From an uncultured Opitutaceae bacterium (GTDB lineage Bacteria; Verrucomicrobiota; Verrucomicrobiae; Opitutales; Opitutaceae), in the NCBI GenBank assembly GCA_946482625.1, contig CAMLSH010000219.1:1-6673 (forward strand): a stretch of 6,673 bases of DNA, in the 5' to 3' direction. The notes under the pieces were generated by a model. That model had not been told where the DNA came from and did not search any database. It worked only from the letters and a program-made list of their open reading frames with translations. Shown piece after piece: positions 5,711 through 6,673 of the stretch. A program made the position numbers and the translations under genes. The first letter of the stretch is position 1; each line of letters begins with the position of its first letter.

Positions 5711-6673
5711 TTAGACGAGGCTGCGGACGGCGCGTTTTTCCTGCCAGAGCAATAGGCGGCCGTGGAGGTCGTCGGAGCGGATGGGCTTGGGGAGAAAATC
5801 GTCCATTCCGGAGGCGATGCAGGCTTCGCGGTCGCGAGTGGTGGTGCTGGCGGTCAGCGCGATGATGACGGGCTGTTGCGAGGGGGCGACGAGGCGGCGG
5901 ATTTCGCGGGTCGCATCCAAGCCGTTCATGATCGGCATGTGCAGGTCCATGAAGATGAAGTCGTACGGTTGCTGGAGGGCGCACTCGAGGGCTTCGCGGC
6001 CGTTGGCGGCGATGTCGGGGTGGAGGCCCATGCGTTCGAGGAGCGAGCGGGCGACGCGTTGGTTGACGGGGTTGTCCTCAACCACGAGCACGCGGGCGGA
6101 GGCGAGGGTGCGTGGGGTGGTCGGCGCGGGCGTCGCGACGGGACGGATTTCGAGATTGGGGTCGAGGGCGCGGACGACGGCGTAGAGGAGCTGGCCGGCT
6201 TTGACGGGTTTCGCGAGGACGGCAGCGAAAAGGCCGTCGGCGGCGGCGGCGGCTTTGCGGCCGAGGGCGGTGAGGAGGACGGCGGGGAGTTCGGCGCCGG
6301 CGGGCAGGGCGCGGAGTTGGCGGCTGAATTCGATGCCGTCCATGCCAGGCATGAGGTGGTCGATGATCGCGGCGTCGAATGTTTCGCCGCGGCGGACGAG
6401 GGCGAGCGCGGCGAGCGGGGAGGAAACAGTTTCGACGATACCGCCCCAGGATTCGAGGTGGAGTTTGAGGATCTCGCGGCTGGTCGGATGATCGTCGACG
6501 ACGAGCAGGCGTTTGTCTTGAACGCGGGAGAGTCCGGCTGGGAGCGGTTCGTCGGTGCGTTCGACGGGAGGCATCGGGATCTCGAAATGAAAACGCGAGC
6601 CGCGGCCGGCTTCGCTTTCGACCCAGATGGCGCCGTGCATGAGCTCGACGATGCGGCGGCTGATGGCGAGGCC
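5711..6673 (-). CDS. Hybrid sensor histidine kinase, C-terminal part (ATPase end plus two receiver domains)
   Basis: This is the downstream end of a membrane or cytoplasmic sensor kinase that would autophosphorylate and pass phosphate to its own receiver domains. The reading frame stays open to the window edge, giving 320 visible residues, so the Met at 6640 is internal and not the start. Numbering from the edge, residues 1-33 (GLAISRRIVELM, then IWVESEAGRGSRFHFEIP) are the end of the HATPase domain, including its final glycine-rich box. Receiver 1 spans about 54-171, with D60-D61, phosphoacceptor D105 in AAIIDHLMPGMDG, T135 and K155. Receiver 2 spans about 194-312, with E199-D200, phosphoacceptor D243 in FIFMDLHMP, T274 and K296. 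Both look intact. No Hpt domain follows; the protein ends eight residues after receiver 2. A partner Hpt protein and response regulator are therefore expected elsewhere. The sensor part is outside the window, so its signal is unknown. Confidence 0.9.
   Translation of the reverse strand, partial: GLAISRRIVELMHGAIWVESEAGRGSRFHFEIPMPPVERTDEPLPAGLSRVQDKRLLVVDDHPTSREILKLHLESWGGIVETVSSPLAALALVRRGETFDAAIIDHLMPGMDGIEFSRQLRALPAGAELPAVLLTALGRKAAAAADGLFAAVLAKPVKAGQLLYAVVRALDPNLEIRPVATPAPTTPRTLASARVLVVEDNPVNQRVARSLLERMGLHPDIAANGREALECALQQPYDFIFMDLHMPIMNGLDATREIRRLVAPSQQPVIIALTASTTTRDREACIASGMDDFLPKPIRSDDLHGRLLLWQEKRAVRSLV

Noticed and set aside
5711..6546. Internal repetition between the two receiver domains of the kinase as a DNA repeat
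   Set aside because: The similarity is at the protein level between two members of the receiver family, a normal hybrid-kinase architecture, not a recent DNA duplication.
6638..6640. ATG at 6640 as the start of a stand-alone double-receiver protein
   Set aside because: The frame is open upstream to the window edge and encodes GLAISRRIVEL, the last conserved box of a histidine-kinase ATPase domain, so this Met is internal.

Overview
The window holds five protein-coding genes, all on the minus strand. Two are cut by the window edges. The DNA is GC-rich and most codons end in G or C, which produces many long shadow frames on the plus strand. The large secreted protein ends in the DPDGDGLSNLVEYAFG type of C-terminal tail. 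From family knowledge, not from a search, this tail is common in exported proteins of Verrucomicrobia. Together with the GC content and the chemotaxis and hybrid-kinase gene content, it suggests a verrucomicrobial genome, perhaps Opitutaceae-like. That placement is an inference.

Read in the direction of transcription, from the right edge to the left, the layout is as follows. (1) 6673-5711 is the C-terminal part of a hybrid sensor histidine kinase: the end of the ATPase domain and two receiver domains. (2) A 265-base spacer contains several inverted repeats. (3) 5445-1579 is a complete 1288-residue exported zinc metalloprotease with a metzincin HExxHxxGxxH site of gametolysin (M11) type. It is followed by PKD, carboxypeptidase-regulatory-like and Calx-beta modules, a nidogen-like region and the C-terminal tail. 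(4) A 197-base spacer holds a possible divergent promoter, a plus-strand hairpin with a T-run, and therefore a possible small plus-strand transcript. (5) 1381-875 is a signal-peptidase-like (S26) protein with a Ser/His active site and a lipoprotein-like N-terminus. (6) 781-248 is a CheX-type CheY-P phosphatase. (7) 203-1 is the start of a CheY-like single-domain response regulator, 44 bases downstream of cheX and probably in the same operon.

The cheX-cheY pair makes sense as phosphatase plus substrate. The hybrid kinase, metalloprotease and S26 protein have spacers large enough for separate transcription, and the sequence gives no direct evidence of a joint function. No mobile element, CRISPR array, tRNA or rRNA was seen. 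I found no convincing new multi-gene system. The points most worth checking are the Ser/His lipoprotein-like S26 protein, the possible small RNA at 1401-1471, and the unassigned N-terminal and C-terminal regions of the metalloprotease.
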